Numbered from the stretch's first letter, positions 9,518 to 19,076 are shown. The stretch is 26,455 bases of DNA from Pseudovirgaria hyperparasitica (GCF_010093815.1 NW_022985595.1:1-26455), one strand, 5' to 3'. The notes: a model not told the origin generated them from the letters alone. Numbers and translations are program-made.

Positions 9518-10343
9518 CTCGGTTGGTATTCTCCAAAGCGATCTGAGTGGGATCAGTTGTAAACGCCGTTTATACGTCTGCCTTGAGCACAATGGTTACA
9601 ACATACACAATACAGCCACTGATAGGCTTCCTGGCCAGCCCATCGTACTCGGAGAAAGTCTGCAACCTCATGTATCAGCGTGACAAGGGCTGCACAAAGG
9701 GATTGGTGGATTCGAGGAGTCTGGTAGTCAACACTGATGCAAAGGAGAAGATGAATCCATGTCACGGCTTGCAGCTGGGCGGATACACCAGCCAATGCGT
9801 TGCGAGGCGAGCGGCTGTACTGTACCACCATCGCCATCCGCTGTGATGCGCGGTAAGACCCTGGGCCAGCTCCACCGTCCTCTCTGATCGAGCACTGCCG
9901 CACTATGCCGCACTAAGGGCGCTGTTGCTTCGATACGCAGTCTGCACGGTCCAGTGCCTATCAATTGTCGCCATCGCCGCAGAAAAGTCCTAACAGCCAC
10001 GCGGAGGTTGGACTAAGCCTGTTGGTAGGTAAGCGGTTTTTGGCGAAAGACTCGTATGACTCTTGAGGCTGCAGCAATGATCGGTGAGAGAAGCCTAGGC
10101 GGTCTCCACTTCAATCAGGAGACCAGTCGGTGCACCATTATTGCAGACATGTGGCTGATTATCGGTGTACAAGAAGGGACCGTCTGCTGATACAGCATGG
10201 GCAACAACAGTTTGGAGATCATTAGAGCTTGTTGAAGCAAACTAACCGTAGTCAATTGCCTAGTTGACAGTGGTCCCTCGCTCATACAAATGCAAATGCA
10301 TACGGTCATTTTTTTGTCTACTAGTGGTAAGGCTGAGGCCCTG
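9518..10343. other. Stretch without a supported gene
   Basis: Overlapping short frames on both strands. The only one of slight interest is a plus-strand frame from ATG 9592 to 9846 with four cysteines and no clear signal peptide. It lies over an equally long minus-strand frame and is not called. Confidence 0.35.
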
Positions 10344-10640
10344 TTAAAAGCTCTGTTCATTCTGGTGGAGGCTTGCATTCCAGTTACTATTGCAATTTCT
10401 GATCGGGTTGTAATTGTGCCGGTATTTTCGCATGAAAATCTGCATGATGAAATCAAATTGACCATCCACTTTCTTCATGGCAGCTTCCGCATCTGCAACG
10501 GCGGCTTCGTGTATTACATCTCCTAAAGCACATGTCCTTTCCATAATGCGCTCGAGGAAGTCGCCGCAGTCAACAAAGTCCGGGTCGCGCGAGAAAGGGA
10601 CTGTGGAGAAGGGCGCGGGGCGGGTCGGACGCTTTCGTAT
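10344..10640 (-). pseudogene. Relic resembling the start of a STAND/NB-ARC domain
   Basis: A continuous minus-strand frame of about 97 codons encodes, near its start, FSTVPFSRDPDFVDCGDFLERI followed by MERTC only 22 codons on. This resembles the conserved segment just ahead of the P-loop in fungal NB-ARC/TPR-type STAND proteins (V-P-F-x-R-D-P-D-F-V-x-R-G). No P-loop follows, and the rest (HEAAVADAEAAMKK) is not recognisable. I infer a truncated 5' piece of another NLR-type gene. The match rests on memory of the motif, so confidence is moderate at best. Confidence 0.38.
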
Positions 10641-10772
10641 CTAGTCGCGGGTGCGAGTCGGGTCTAGCGTACGTGGGGCAGGGTAATGATAGACATCGTG
10701 CTACTTCTGCCTCAGACCGCAGTCCCCACCCACCTGTCGTCTTACAGAAGGCCACAGCCAGACGAGGCTGAG

Positions 10773-10793
10773 CAGCAGCAGCAGCAGCAGCAG
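10773..10793 (+). repeat. (CAG)7 microsatellite
   Basis: Seven perfect CAG units in the presumed 5' leader of the gene stub that starts at 10874. Confidence 0.95.
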
Positions 10794-10873
10794 TCCACCA
10801 CCAATGTTGCGCAGACTACCTCAGCGGCACTGCTTTACTTCCATCTCTTGACATCAATACTCACCACCTCAAT

Positions 10874-11028
10874 ATGCGAAAGTTTGGTAGCGTGTTTCGC
10901 CCAAAGAAGACTGCGACGGTCCTGCCCACGCCAGATCCATCAGACCCACCCTTGCCAGATGGCGAAGCGGGAGCACAACCCTTCGGACTGCGCCGACACG
11001 CCGACCCCCTTTTTATTAGTCAAGGGCA
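10874..11028 (+). pseudogene. 5' stub of an unknown gene cut off by a retroelement fragment
   Basis: ATG 10874 follows a pyrimidine-rich leader (ACTTCCATCTCTTGACATC...CACCTCAAT) typical of fungal 5' ends. The frame begins MRKFGSVFRPKKTATVLPTP and is Pro/Asp-rich for about 50 codons. At the palindrome 11013-11043 the sequence changes to antisense gypsy reverse transcriptase, and the remaining codons to 11227 are retroelement read backwards. I do not recognise the protein. I infer that a real gene start was severed at this junction. No continuation is visible on the far side of the retroelement. Confidence 0.4.
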
Positions 11029-11043
11029 GCCCTTGACTAATAA
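11013..11043. repeat. 31-bp palindrome at the retroelement breakpoint
   Basis: Two perfect 15-bp arms, TTATTAGTCAAGGGC (11013-11027) and its reverse complement (11029-11043), flank a single A. The right arm belongs to the gypsy pol frame (minus-strand residues LLVKG after TTAP). The left arm marks where pol homology stops. Confidence 0.95.
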
Positions 11044-12700
11044 CGGCGCAGTTGTGAAGCAGTTCTTCAACGATCGGAACGCATCTCGCGCTTCCGGCGT
11101 CAACCGTATCTCGACCGACTCAGCTTTGCGCTGCGCTCGCCCACCTATGGGGATATTACCGCCATTTTCAGTGAGTTTGTTGAGCGGCGCCGCAATGCGT
11201 GAGAAACCTGCAATGAATTTGCGGTAATAGTTCACGAAACGTATGAACGTCCTGATTTGAGGTACAGTAGTAGGCTCTGGCCATTCCATGATGGTCTTTA
11301 CGCGCTCTGGCTCCATTTTTAGGCCGCCATGAGTCACAATGAAGCCGAGAAACCCAACTTCTTGTTGGTGAAACTCGTATTTGGACAACTTTGCGTAGAG
11401 CTTATGCTGCCTTAAGCGATTCAGCACCGATTTGACGTGTTCTTCGTGCTCCTCCAGGCTATCGGAGTAAATCAGTATATCATCGAGATAAACTACACAG
11501 ATCACGTCCAGTAATCCTGCAAGTGCAGTATTGATGTAGCCCTGAAACGCTCCTGGTCCATTTGTTAGCCCAAACGGCACAACAGTGTACTCGAAATGAC
11601 CATATCTGGTCCGAAATGCGGTTTTCTACTCATCTCCGCGACGAATTCGAAGCCGATGATAAGCATCTCGCAAATCAAGCTTAGTAAAGTACTTCGCCTT
11701 CGTTAATTGGTCCAAAGATTCACCAACTAGCGGTAATGGGTGCCGATTCTTCTTGGTCACCGCATTTAATGCCTGATAGTCGACGCAAAGGCGTAGGCTG
11801 CCGTCCTTCTTCTTTATGAAAAGAATAGGTGCGCCGGCTGATGACGTACTACGACGTATCCAGCCCCTTCCGAGGAACTCTTCGATGTATTTACGAAGAA
11901 CTTCGAGTTCTAACCTCGAAAGTGGGTAAAGTGGACTTTAAGGGACGTCTGCTCCCTCTTCGAACTCGATCTTTAGCTCGCGCGGTCCATGATCGGGGAG
12001 AAGTGACGCATCTCCTGCCGAAAATACATCCGCATACTGCGAATACGTGTCGGGCAGTGTATCTTTGCTCCGATTAGGGTCACCGTCGTCGTCTTCGTCG
12101 ACGATCGATAGCGATGCAAGGTAGATTGGCGACGATCGAGTCCGTACAGCGAGGTTCCATGCCTCTTTGCTGATATTTGCGATCTGCTGGTATAATTTAC
12201 CGCGATGTCGACGGAACGTCAATGTCTCCTTCCAAAAATCGAGGATTGGATTTAGGCGTTTGAGCCAAGGCATTCCTAGAATCATATTCCATTGCCCAAT
12301 ATTAGCGAAGATGAACTGATCATTCATCTGCTGCTTTGTTGTCTTTGAGTCATGAACTTCGCAATTCGTCGTAGTTTGACCCAAAGTTCTGACTTCATGA
12401 CCATCAACTGCGATGGTTCGGCCAAGTTTGCCGAGGTCATACGCTAATCTGCACTCTTTTGCAAGGATCGACGAAATATAGTTGTCTTCTGTGCCCGTAT
12501 CCACGAGGGCCTGTACAGTTTTGGTGCCTTTTGCTGTGGGTAACGATACTTTCAGCAGAATGAGGTGTTTACTCGCAGGAAGCCGTTGAGGCTCCTCCTG
12601 AGTGTATGTAATCTGGCCAATAACGCGGTCAGGTCTCGCGAAATGGCCTATGCGCTGTGGTCCTGCTGTTTTGCGACAGGCGTGGCATTTGAGCCTGTGC
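11029..12700 (-). pseudogene. Gypsy pol remnant (protease and reverse transcriptase)
   Basis: The protease active site appears as VDTGTEDNY near 12500, followed by LGMPWLKRLNP. Reverse transcriptase motifs follow: [43 protein letters not shown] and the catalytic VYLDDILIYS (about 11470-11495). Two stops interrupt one frame: TAA at 11940-11938 and TAG at 11628-11626. The second replaces the Trp expected in DEWKTAFRTRYG, a TGG-to-TAG change as RIP produces on the other strand. The frame ends after the TTAPLL segment that normally leads into RNase H. Confidence 0.88.
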
Positions 12701-13430
12701 CCTGTCCTTTTCCGCGTTGAGAGTTACCGCCCCGACTGGATCGGTATCCTCTTGACGCATTTTTGCCCCGATTTGCGCTCTTCTGGCGCTGATCGTTGTG
12801 AGGTTGCTCATGATCGAACGTATTCGATCGACCTCGCTTCTGACCGGTTTGGGGTTCGTCGACCTTGCCTAAGGATCCGCGTTCCCCGAGGATGCGGTAA
12901 TGTTCTTTATCTTTCTCCTCTAATTCGTGTAGATGGTTGAAACTTGACAATGCTATTCCCAGTCTTTCTCTGATCGACGGGAGTAGTGCTTCGCGATACT
13001 GAAATATGCGTATATTCTCCTGTAACATTGGGATGTTATCCCAGAGGTTCTGTAAGTATTGTAGGAGTTGAGTGGGCGTCTGATTTGGTCGTTGTCCGAC
13101 GCTTTTCAACTCGGATAAGGCCTTCCTTTCGCGTTCTCCTGTGGTGCCGAGTGTATTCAGCATGAATTTGGCTAGATCGTCCCAGGTTGTCGCAAATAGT
13201 GGCTTAACTTCCTTCTGTCTGTCCCATTGATCGCGGGATTGTGAACCTAAGTAGCGTTCTCCGAATGAAATGCGTTGTCCTTCGGTAGAAAAGAGCGTAG
13301 GGTTGTCAAGGAAGTACTTTTCGCAGTCTCTCTTCCAATCTTTCCACTCCTTTTGGTTCTTTCTAGCAACATCTAGTAAGTGGTGTTCATACAGATGGAT
13401 CTTAGCTAATGCATTGAATATTATCAAGAG
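12648..13430 (-). pseudogene. Gypsy gag remnant
   Basis: About 260 codons of Gag: a Trp/Lys-rich N-terminal part (KEWKDWKRDCEKYF), a helical capsid-like region, and an Arg/Gly/Asn-rich RNA-binding tail (RSSRGGNSQRGKG). A degenerate zinc knuckle, KCHACRKTAG...IGHFARP, lies just downstream in another frame (near 12675-12690), so a frame shift separates it from Gag. The knuckle keeps CxxC and GH but its last Cys is missing. The open frame runs to 13454, but I end the homologous part at 13430, where the F-box/ankyrin ATG starts. The start of Gag is missing. Confidence 0.8.
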
Positions 13431-14693
13431 ATGTCTCTTCCGAATCTCCCTCATGAATTACTTCTTTCGATAAGCGATATGCTACATCGGCTTTGTTATA
13501 TAAATACTTTAGCTCGAACGAACCGACGACTATATTGGCAACTCAACAGCTATCTATACTCCCTCGATGTTAATGAAACTGGAGGGTCGGCATTAGTCTG
13601 GGCCGCAGAATCTGGATTAAGGAAAACTGCTTGGCTATCGCTCGCTGAAGGCGCGAATGCAGAAGCAGTCAACAAGATAACAATACCAAGTTTGCTGGAA
13701 TGCCTAGGTTTCAGGTATACATCGATTTACCTGACACCACTTCAGATTGCTCTGTCCTATGGGTCTGATTCTGTTGCAAGGCTCTTGATTAATCATGGCG
13801 CCCTGTCTTCGGCAATTTTTCCCCCTGAAATGTGTAGTTGCACAAACATTCATATGGCGGCTGCTATGGGGCTCACATCCACTTTGAAAACTTTGATTAA
13901 GCAAGGTGCAGATGTTGGAGCTCGCGATCGGTGTCTTCGAACACCATTACACTACGTTGCCGCAATACAAAGCCGGAAATTGCTAGAACAAGCATGGGTG
14001 GTTATGCTGCTTTTGTCAAACAATGCAGACCCCAAAACGGAAGATGCTCAAGGGAGGAGTCCGATATCCATGGGGAAAAAACGATTCAATCCCGTCGCCA
14101 AAATGGTATCAGAGAAAGGCGCTACAATTGAAGCGTACGAGATATCGTTGCGAGATCGAGAGACCTTCGAGGCGTGGCGCATATTGAAGGAAAACCGTGA
14201 AGAGACGACGTGGTCCGCAGAGACGAAAGCAAGCCAACCGCTTATACAATACGGGAAAGAGCGAAAGTCTAAGAACAGAAAGAAGAGAATTGCAGCCACA
14301 GGGAACCATACAATGCGAGATGAAATAGTGAAAGGAGAATTCCAGAAAGTCACTCAGATACCTGATAAGAACGCAGCTAAACAATTCGAATCTACCACGG
14401 TAAAAGCCAAGCAAGATTTGATAGAGGAGAAGGAGCGCTTGGGGAAGCATAGCATTTTAAGAGAGGCTTGGTCTACGATGAGGAGAGAGGCTGATCAGAA
14501 GAATCGTGCGGCCCATCAACTCAGTTCGTTGCCAAAGGCAGAATGCGATCATGTGCTGGGCCTATGGAAGTGTTGTGTGCGAAAGTCCTGTCAATTTTGT
14601 GGGGTTTCTGCAAAGAGGCTGTCTCTTTGTCCGGATTGTGGATTCGTGGCATGTGTGCGATGTAAATCATCAGAGATGCAGATGTATATGTAG
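13431..14693 (+). CDS. F-box-like/ankyrin protein with C-terminal Cys cluster
   Basis: Single-exon frame of 420 codons. Residues 3-45 resemble a fungal F-box (LPNLPHELLLSISDML, then NTLARTNRRLYWQLN). F-boxes recruit Skp1 in SCF ubiquitin ligases. Ankyrin-type repeats follow (about 52-75, 101-124, 138-161, 169-202: TPLQIALSYGSDSVARLLINHGA, TPLHYVAA...LLLSNNAD). Residues 230-370 are charged and Lys/Glu-rich. The C-terminus has Cys at 372, 381, 382, 387, 390, 400, 403, 408 and 411 (CQFCG, CPDCG, CVRCK), like a paired zinc ribbon. ATG 13431 sits at the edge of the retroelement, so its original promoter has probably been lost or replaced. The frame is intact. Substrate-adaptor function is inference from the architecture. 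Confidence 0.75.
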   Translation: MSLPNLPHELLLSISDMLHRLCYINTLARTNRRLYWQLNSYLYSLDVNETGGSALVWAAESGLRKTAWLSLAEGANAEAVNKITIPSLLECLGFRYTSIYLTPLQIALSYGSDSVARLLINHGALSSAIFPPEMCSCTNIHMAAAMGLTSTLKTLIKQGADVGARDRCLRTPLHYVAAIQSRKLLEQAWVVMLLLSNNADPKTEDAQGRSPISMGKKRFNPVAKMVSEKGATIEAYEISLRDRETFEAWRILKENREETTWSAETKASQPLIQYGKERKSKNRKKRIAATGNHTMRDEIVKGEFQKVTQIPDKNAAKQFESTTVKAKQDLIEEKERLGKHSILREAWSTMRREADQKNRAAHQLSSLPKAECDHVLGLWKCCVRKSCQFCGVSAKRLSLCPDCGFVACVRCKSSEMQMYM

Positions 14694-14904
14694 AGCAAAG
14701 TTAACGCGAGAGTTTTGGAGTAGCTACACCTGGGTGATTGAAAAAGCGAGTCCTCTAAGGATTTTTAGCCAACTTAGTTAGTACTGAAGCTCCGGTCGTA
14801 GTGTTGTATCATATGCTCCATGTCCTATGATTGATAATGATAGGCTGCCGAGCTGGCATCGTAAGTATGTTTGATTCACACTGTAAAGGATCCAGAGAGC
14901 TTAA
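14694..14904. other. Gap between F-box/ankyrin gene and transcription-factor remnant
   Basis: No clear gene. A possible spliced leader exists: ATG 14827, donor GTAAGTA at 14861, acceptor CAG ending 14937, which would join the transcription-factor frame. Its 11 codons carry no Zn2Cys6 motif, so I do not adopt it. Confidence 0.35.
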
Positions 14905-16758
14905 GATATTGCAAAATCTCCTCTACCTATTCCTCAGCACCTTTCAGATCATCATCGACCGACGAAAAGACAGAGAACGGATGTCGATGAGGGTGAGCCC
15001 ACAGCCGTTCCGATCTACGCACGACCTGCACAAAGCCATGTTCGGCCTCCAAAGGCTGGAGGGACCATAACAGATGCAATCATCCTGCTTGTCCTTGCAT
15101 TGGGCGCAGTTCTGCAGGAAGATAGACTGATCAGGGGTTCTCTCAACCCTCGCAATAAAATTGCCGAGTCAATCCACTCTCCTTCGACACGAATGCGATA
15201 TTCACCTGTAACCTCAATAGGTCTTCGGTCGCCTGTCGAAGACAAGGATCCAGGCAGCCCAGCACGTTTAAACAAGGAACTCATGAATCTGGACGTTATT
15301 CCTGGTCTACACTACTATGCGTATGCGTCTAATATCCTTGGGAATCTGTACGGTGGTAACGAAGTTTACCATGCCCAGGCGTTTCTACTAGCGAGCCTCT
15401 ACATGAACCAACTTGGTCGTGGCTTAGAGAGCTATAGCTGGATTAATGCTGCAGCCCGGGTTATTAGGTTCAACCTTAGAATGTATCTTACTTCCTAGCT
15501 ATATGAATCATGCAGAACGCTGACTCGCTGTAGAAATCACGTATATGTGAAGCCTGACCCTACGGACCCTTCTAAATATAATCGCCAGCAGCATCCCGAT
15601 AATCTACCTCCTGGTGAGGTAGCCAAGTTTAAAATCAAGATGAATCTCCTCAAGTTCGTATATTGGTCAGCAGTACAGCTTGAAAGGTTAGTCTAAAACG
15701 ATGAGGCACCATTAAATAGTAAAACTGAACTATAGCAGTGATATCCTTGCATATTTGCCACTACCAACAAGTCATATAACACTTTGGGAAGATCGAGTTG
15801 CCTATCCGAAAGATCAACCAGTGTCTGGCGAAACGGGACAAGTCGATAACCAGCGTGACATTATCATAGTGTTGTTTTTGGCACAGATACAGTTCCGTAA
15901 GATACTCAACCAGGTCCCTATGCATCTATCCACCTTATGGGACCATCCACCAGACAGCTTCCCAGCTGGCGTCTACGAGCCTCCATTCGGTAGAGAGGCG
16001 TCAACAGGCATACCTTCGTTTCTCAATTGGCTATATAACTGGCGAAACGTGAGTAAAGCGATGGGCGTGGATTGGGATGATTATGACGATCCTTCCCCCG
16101 ATCCGAATATTGCTAGGCTACGAGCGAAATACTATGGAGCAGAAACAATCATTACTCGACCATACCTACACTACGTATACCATTGCCCAGAAGCCGACCG
16201 AGATGTACTTAAACGAGCATGGACTTACATCAGATCTCGAAAGGAGAGCTGGACGGCTTCAAAGCTCCGGGAAGCGGAATGGGGAAACTCACTTGAAGAT
16301 CTTCTTGAGAGTGATCCAACTCAGTCTCGGGATGGCATTAGTACCAAAGCCATCAGGAGCATGCTGCTTAGTCATGCTTGTATGTGGTCCTCGATCCGGA
16401 GTACGAAAGCTTTCGACGGTATTCGAACACGTCTAAAGGTAACGAATATTTTTGGCACAATCCATGCGTGAGTATCCTTCATTATTACATAAGATATCAA
16501 ACACACGATATGAAACACCTAACATGAGACGACAGTCAATTCGGAAATTGCTTGGTTCTTGCACAGTGCTGCGAGTCTGTATGGTTTAAAGACCTTGAAG
16601 GGTTTGCCCCGATCCATGAAGTCCCCGAACTCCTTGAAGAAACAATGCACAAATGCAAAACATACTCAAACCTCGCACCAGCTCTTGTCAAAGATTATCA
16701 GATTTTACGCCAAGCTTCAGATAGCATCAGAGGATTGAGAGCATCCAGCACGTATTAG
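14905..16758 (+). pseudogene. Zn2Cys6-family transcription factor, C-terminal part only
   Basis: Three exons read as one protein: 14905-15686, 15736-16467 and 16536-16758, with introns of 49 nt (GTTAGT...TAG) and 68 nt (GTGAGT...CAG). The middle region shows signatures common in fungal-specific transcription factors: ITDAIILLVLALGAVLQ, YYAYASNILGNLYGGNEVYH, QAFLLASLYMNQLGRGLES and SWINAA. The tail runs VTNIFGTIHA|QFGNCLVLA to ILRQASDSIRG. There is no Zn2Cys6 cluster, and roughly the first 300 residues expected are absent. An in-frame TAG at 15496-15498 interrupts the first exon, possibly CAG to TAG by RIP. Both splice junctions restore sensible protein, so decay is recent. It may be a dead 5'-truncated copy. 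Confidence 0.72.
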
Positions 16759-17105
16759 ATGTACCCTCCAGAAGAGCACACCTGATCATCATAGCTAGTA
16801 CATTGTTTAAGACTCATATCATGTGGCGTGAAATAGCATCAAAATGGCAGTTTTAAATCTTGTCACTCTCACCGACACGCCTGGAAGTCCGTGACCCGGT
16901 GTGGTACCATGATGATCCCATGATCCGCTATGTTTTGCAAGGATATGTAAGCAAGTACCAGGATACTACAACTTAACCACTTTCCGTTAATCCAAGCGTG
17001 TTTGTAGCCTCATTTGGCTGAACATTGTGGATGTTGAGGTGCTGTGAGTGCTTGAGCTTTTCAGGCTCTATCATATGTTAGGCTTCTAATCCGCCTTATA
17101 GATCT
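16759..17105. other. Stretch without a supported gene
   Basis: I see no ORF, repeat or element end here. It should include the 3' flank of the transcription-factor remnant. Confidence 0.4.
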
Positions 17106-17391
17106 TCAGGCGGGGCGGTGGTGCATAAGTTTCAGGGTTGCTGCACCTTCTGTTAGGTGAACTCGACGCCCTGTCTTGACAATTTTATGTTTTGAGATCG
17201 GGATGCAGAGACCATCTGCGGTGTAGAACCTCGCTGTAGTGTGCAACGCTAGACTAGGCGGAATGTACAAGGGTGTCATCTTTTGCGATTGTGCGGTGGG
17301 CGAAAAGAGCGTAGGGGAGAAAGAGTTACCGCGAGTATCAGCAATAGAGTATTCATCCCAGTACAAAATATATAGTATTATCACTGGAAGT

Positions 17392-17754
17392 TTATGGTTC
17401 GGCGATATGCTCCAACAGGATATTGAAGCTGAGCAAAAGTGCCCACCTCGCGAGCTCGAAGTCTTGCAGGGATACATCAAATCCAGAAATCTCCGTAGAA
17501 ATGCTCGAACTGCGATCCTTTGTCTCGACATATATCTGATCAGGAGCGCTTCCATAACGTAAAATCCATCTTGCTGGAAAAGCCCCGGTTGTGGGAAAAT
17601 CACTACAAGCATTCATCGTATCTGTCTCCTCAGCCAGACCATTGAGCACTTTGTTTGAGCGCGTGAAGGCACGGATTCGAGGGCATCCTGGTAAAGCGTT
17701 TCGATGGACTTCAAGAAGGACTTCGGATCCAAGCTCTCCCGCTACGCCGCACAC
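17392..17754 (-). pseudogene. Unrecognised, possibly decayed minus-strand ORF
   Basis: 120 codons of ordinary-looking protein (for example PARWILRYGSAPDQIYVETKD and GFDVSLQDFELARWALLL). The frame continues upstream through one stop to about 17810. Downstream, after a one-base shift, another frame runs on to 17106 (ILYILYWDEYSIADTRG). That pattern fits a decaying gene read toward lower coordinates, starting close to the broken end of the carrier gene. I cannot assign a family. Overlapping plus-strand frames look like shadows. Confidence 0.25.
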
Positions 17755-17821
17755 AGACGACGCTTGGATGATAGGCCTCCATGCCTTTCCAGATTACCGG
17801 TATACGTTCTCAGTCACTTCT

Positions 17822-18416
17822 TTACGTCAGTGTTTCAACTGTTGAGGCATCAAGCTGCAGTCTTGTTTTAACAAGCCAGATTGGATTTGTAGCAGTCGCT
17901 GTTGCTATCCCAGCGGCAACGGCAGCGTAGGCGTGAACTATGGCCGCGTCTTCTCCGCACCCTAGCATCTGCGCTCTAAGATATTTACAGTTGCCGTATA
18001 CGTAGAATTTAATTGCAGTTGCAGGGACTACGCCTGCAAGGCTTGGCCCGAGACCTCGATAGAAGCCGCGCCAGCCTTCGGTATGGGAGATGGAGCCAAT
18101 GATCTGGAAGGTGCCGCGAATGTGGTCCTTCGATGGACCAAGAAAAGTAAGCCTGGACTGGACGGGAGACGCAGGAACGAGAGAAGGGCGGTGGTAATCT
18201 GATTGGAGTCGAGTTCGCAGACCATCAAGCGGGGATGTAACAAGCGCTGTGGCTAATCCTCCATTGCTTTAAGCAATCAAGGCTGTTCGTGACTTACGCG
18301 CCAGCAAGCAGATGTACCCAAGATCGTACCGGTCTCTGCTCTATCGAGCTACTATTTTTTGTCTTTGGAAGTATTGCTGAAGACTGAGAGCTGTGACGCA
18401 TCGATTCCTGTGCCAT
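17822..18416 (-). pseudogene. Truncated RIM2-like mitochondrial carrier (SLC25 family)
   Basis: Reading ATG 18416 to 18298, skipping 18297-18267, then 18266 to the stop at 17822 gives 187 residues. SLC25 carriers exchange metabolites across the inner mitochondrial membrane. Evidence: RSWVHLLAGA at the end of exon 1, signature TSPLDGLRTRLQ at 50-61, EGWRGFYRGLGPSLAGVVPATAIKF at 103-127 in two adjoining motifs, then NPIWLVKTRLQLD at 167-179. NPIWLVKTRLQLD is typical of the pyrimidine-nucleotide (RIM2) carriers. Only one carrier repeat and the start of the second remain of three, so the product cannot be a working transporter. The skipped 31 nt has GTAAGT and AG ends and keeps the frame, but is very short for an intron. 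Downstream of the stop no carrier homology continues, so the gene was cut here. Confidence 0.8.
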
Positions 18417-18798
18417 TCTCGTGGTTCATCGACGGCTATGTGCGTGCAATGGAGTGCGAGCTACGACGAAACAAGTCGCGTTGAAACGGATGTACACGCA
18501 TGCGACAAAGAAGAATGCATTGGAAGACCAATCAAACGAGCAGTGAGAGAAAAATTGAGAGCGTGTTGATGAATATGGAGCTTCTGTAATATCGCAGTGA
18601 AAATCTCGAGGAAACACGAATCTAAGCTGCGAGAAAGTCTTGGAGTTTCGGCAGAGCCGAGGAGTCCCCGGGGGCTGAGTCAAACAACCCGAGTCTTGCA
18701 ACGTCTCCAAAGACTTTCAATTCGGACTGAGTGTAGTCTACAACAAGATAGTTCTTCCACTTCGAAATCAATTCGCGAAATCTGTAGGTTTTGGTCCT
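18417..18798. other. Upstream of the carrier remnant; no gene seen
   Basis: It should contain the old promoter of the minus-strand carrier. Short frames on both strands lack features. Confidence 0.4.
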
Positions 18799-18887
18799 TT
18801 GGACATCTATGCTTGGACATCTAATGCTTGGACATCTAATGCTTGGACATCTAATGCTTGGACATCTAATGCTTGGACATCTAATGC
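18799..18887 (+). repeat. 15-bp tandem repeat, six units
   Basis: The unit TTGGACATCTAATGC is repeated head to tail. The first unit (18799-18812) lacks one A and is 14 bp. The next five are perfect. As 15 is a multiple of three, frames stay open on both strands through the array (MLGHL on plus, LDVQA on minus), but nothing else supports a gene. Confidence 0.97.
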
Positions 18888-19076
18888 TCGGCAGTATCTC
18901 GACGAAACGGTTCCCTGTCGCGTTGCGGAATTATGCGTCACTTCAGCCAGTGACTTCGGTCGAACTTGCTCGTGAACGCGTTGCTCAGTATTGAGGACAG
19001 CCGTTAGCCACACAGTGCGCGACATGCTTGAACATTTCAAGTAATAGATAGTAGAGAGTATAGAAAATCTTCTCTA

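Larger units (their letters stand above)
11029..13430 (-). mobile_element. Ty3/gypsy LTR-retrotransposon fragment
   Basis: Minus-strand gag, aspartic protease and reverse transcriptase in the usual order, cut at both ends. There is no LTR, no RNase H and no integrase, and gag lacks its beginning. In-frame stops and a gag/pol frame shift show it is dead. The left end stops inside the palindrome 11013-11043. The right end stops at the ATG of the F-box/ankyrin gene. Confidence 0.9.

Noticed and set aside
9592-9846. Plus-strand frame with four cysteines, possibly effector-like
   Set aside because: No clear signal peptide, overlapped by an equally long antisense frame, and no supporting motif.
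17106-17612. Antisense and sense frames of 107-168 codons
   Set aside because: Neither shows a motif. At most the minus-strand frame continues the weak decayed ORF at 17392-17754.
18028-18243. 71-codon minus-strand frame
   Set aside because: It is a shadow: the true frame in this stretch encodes the carrier signatures.
18799-18887. CRISPR-like array
   Set aside because: Repeats are contiguous without spacers, and the genome is fungal.
18791-19040. Repeat proteins MLGHL or LDVQA as genes
   Set aside because: Openness follows from a 15-bp unit without stops; no start context or homology supports coding.
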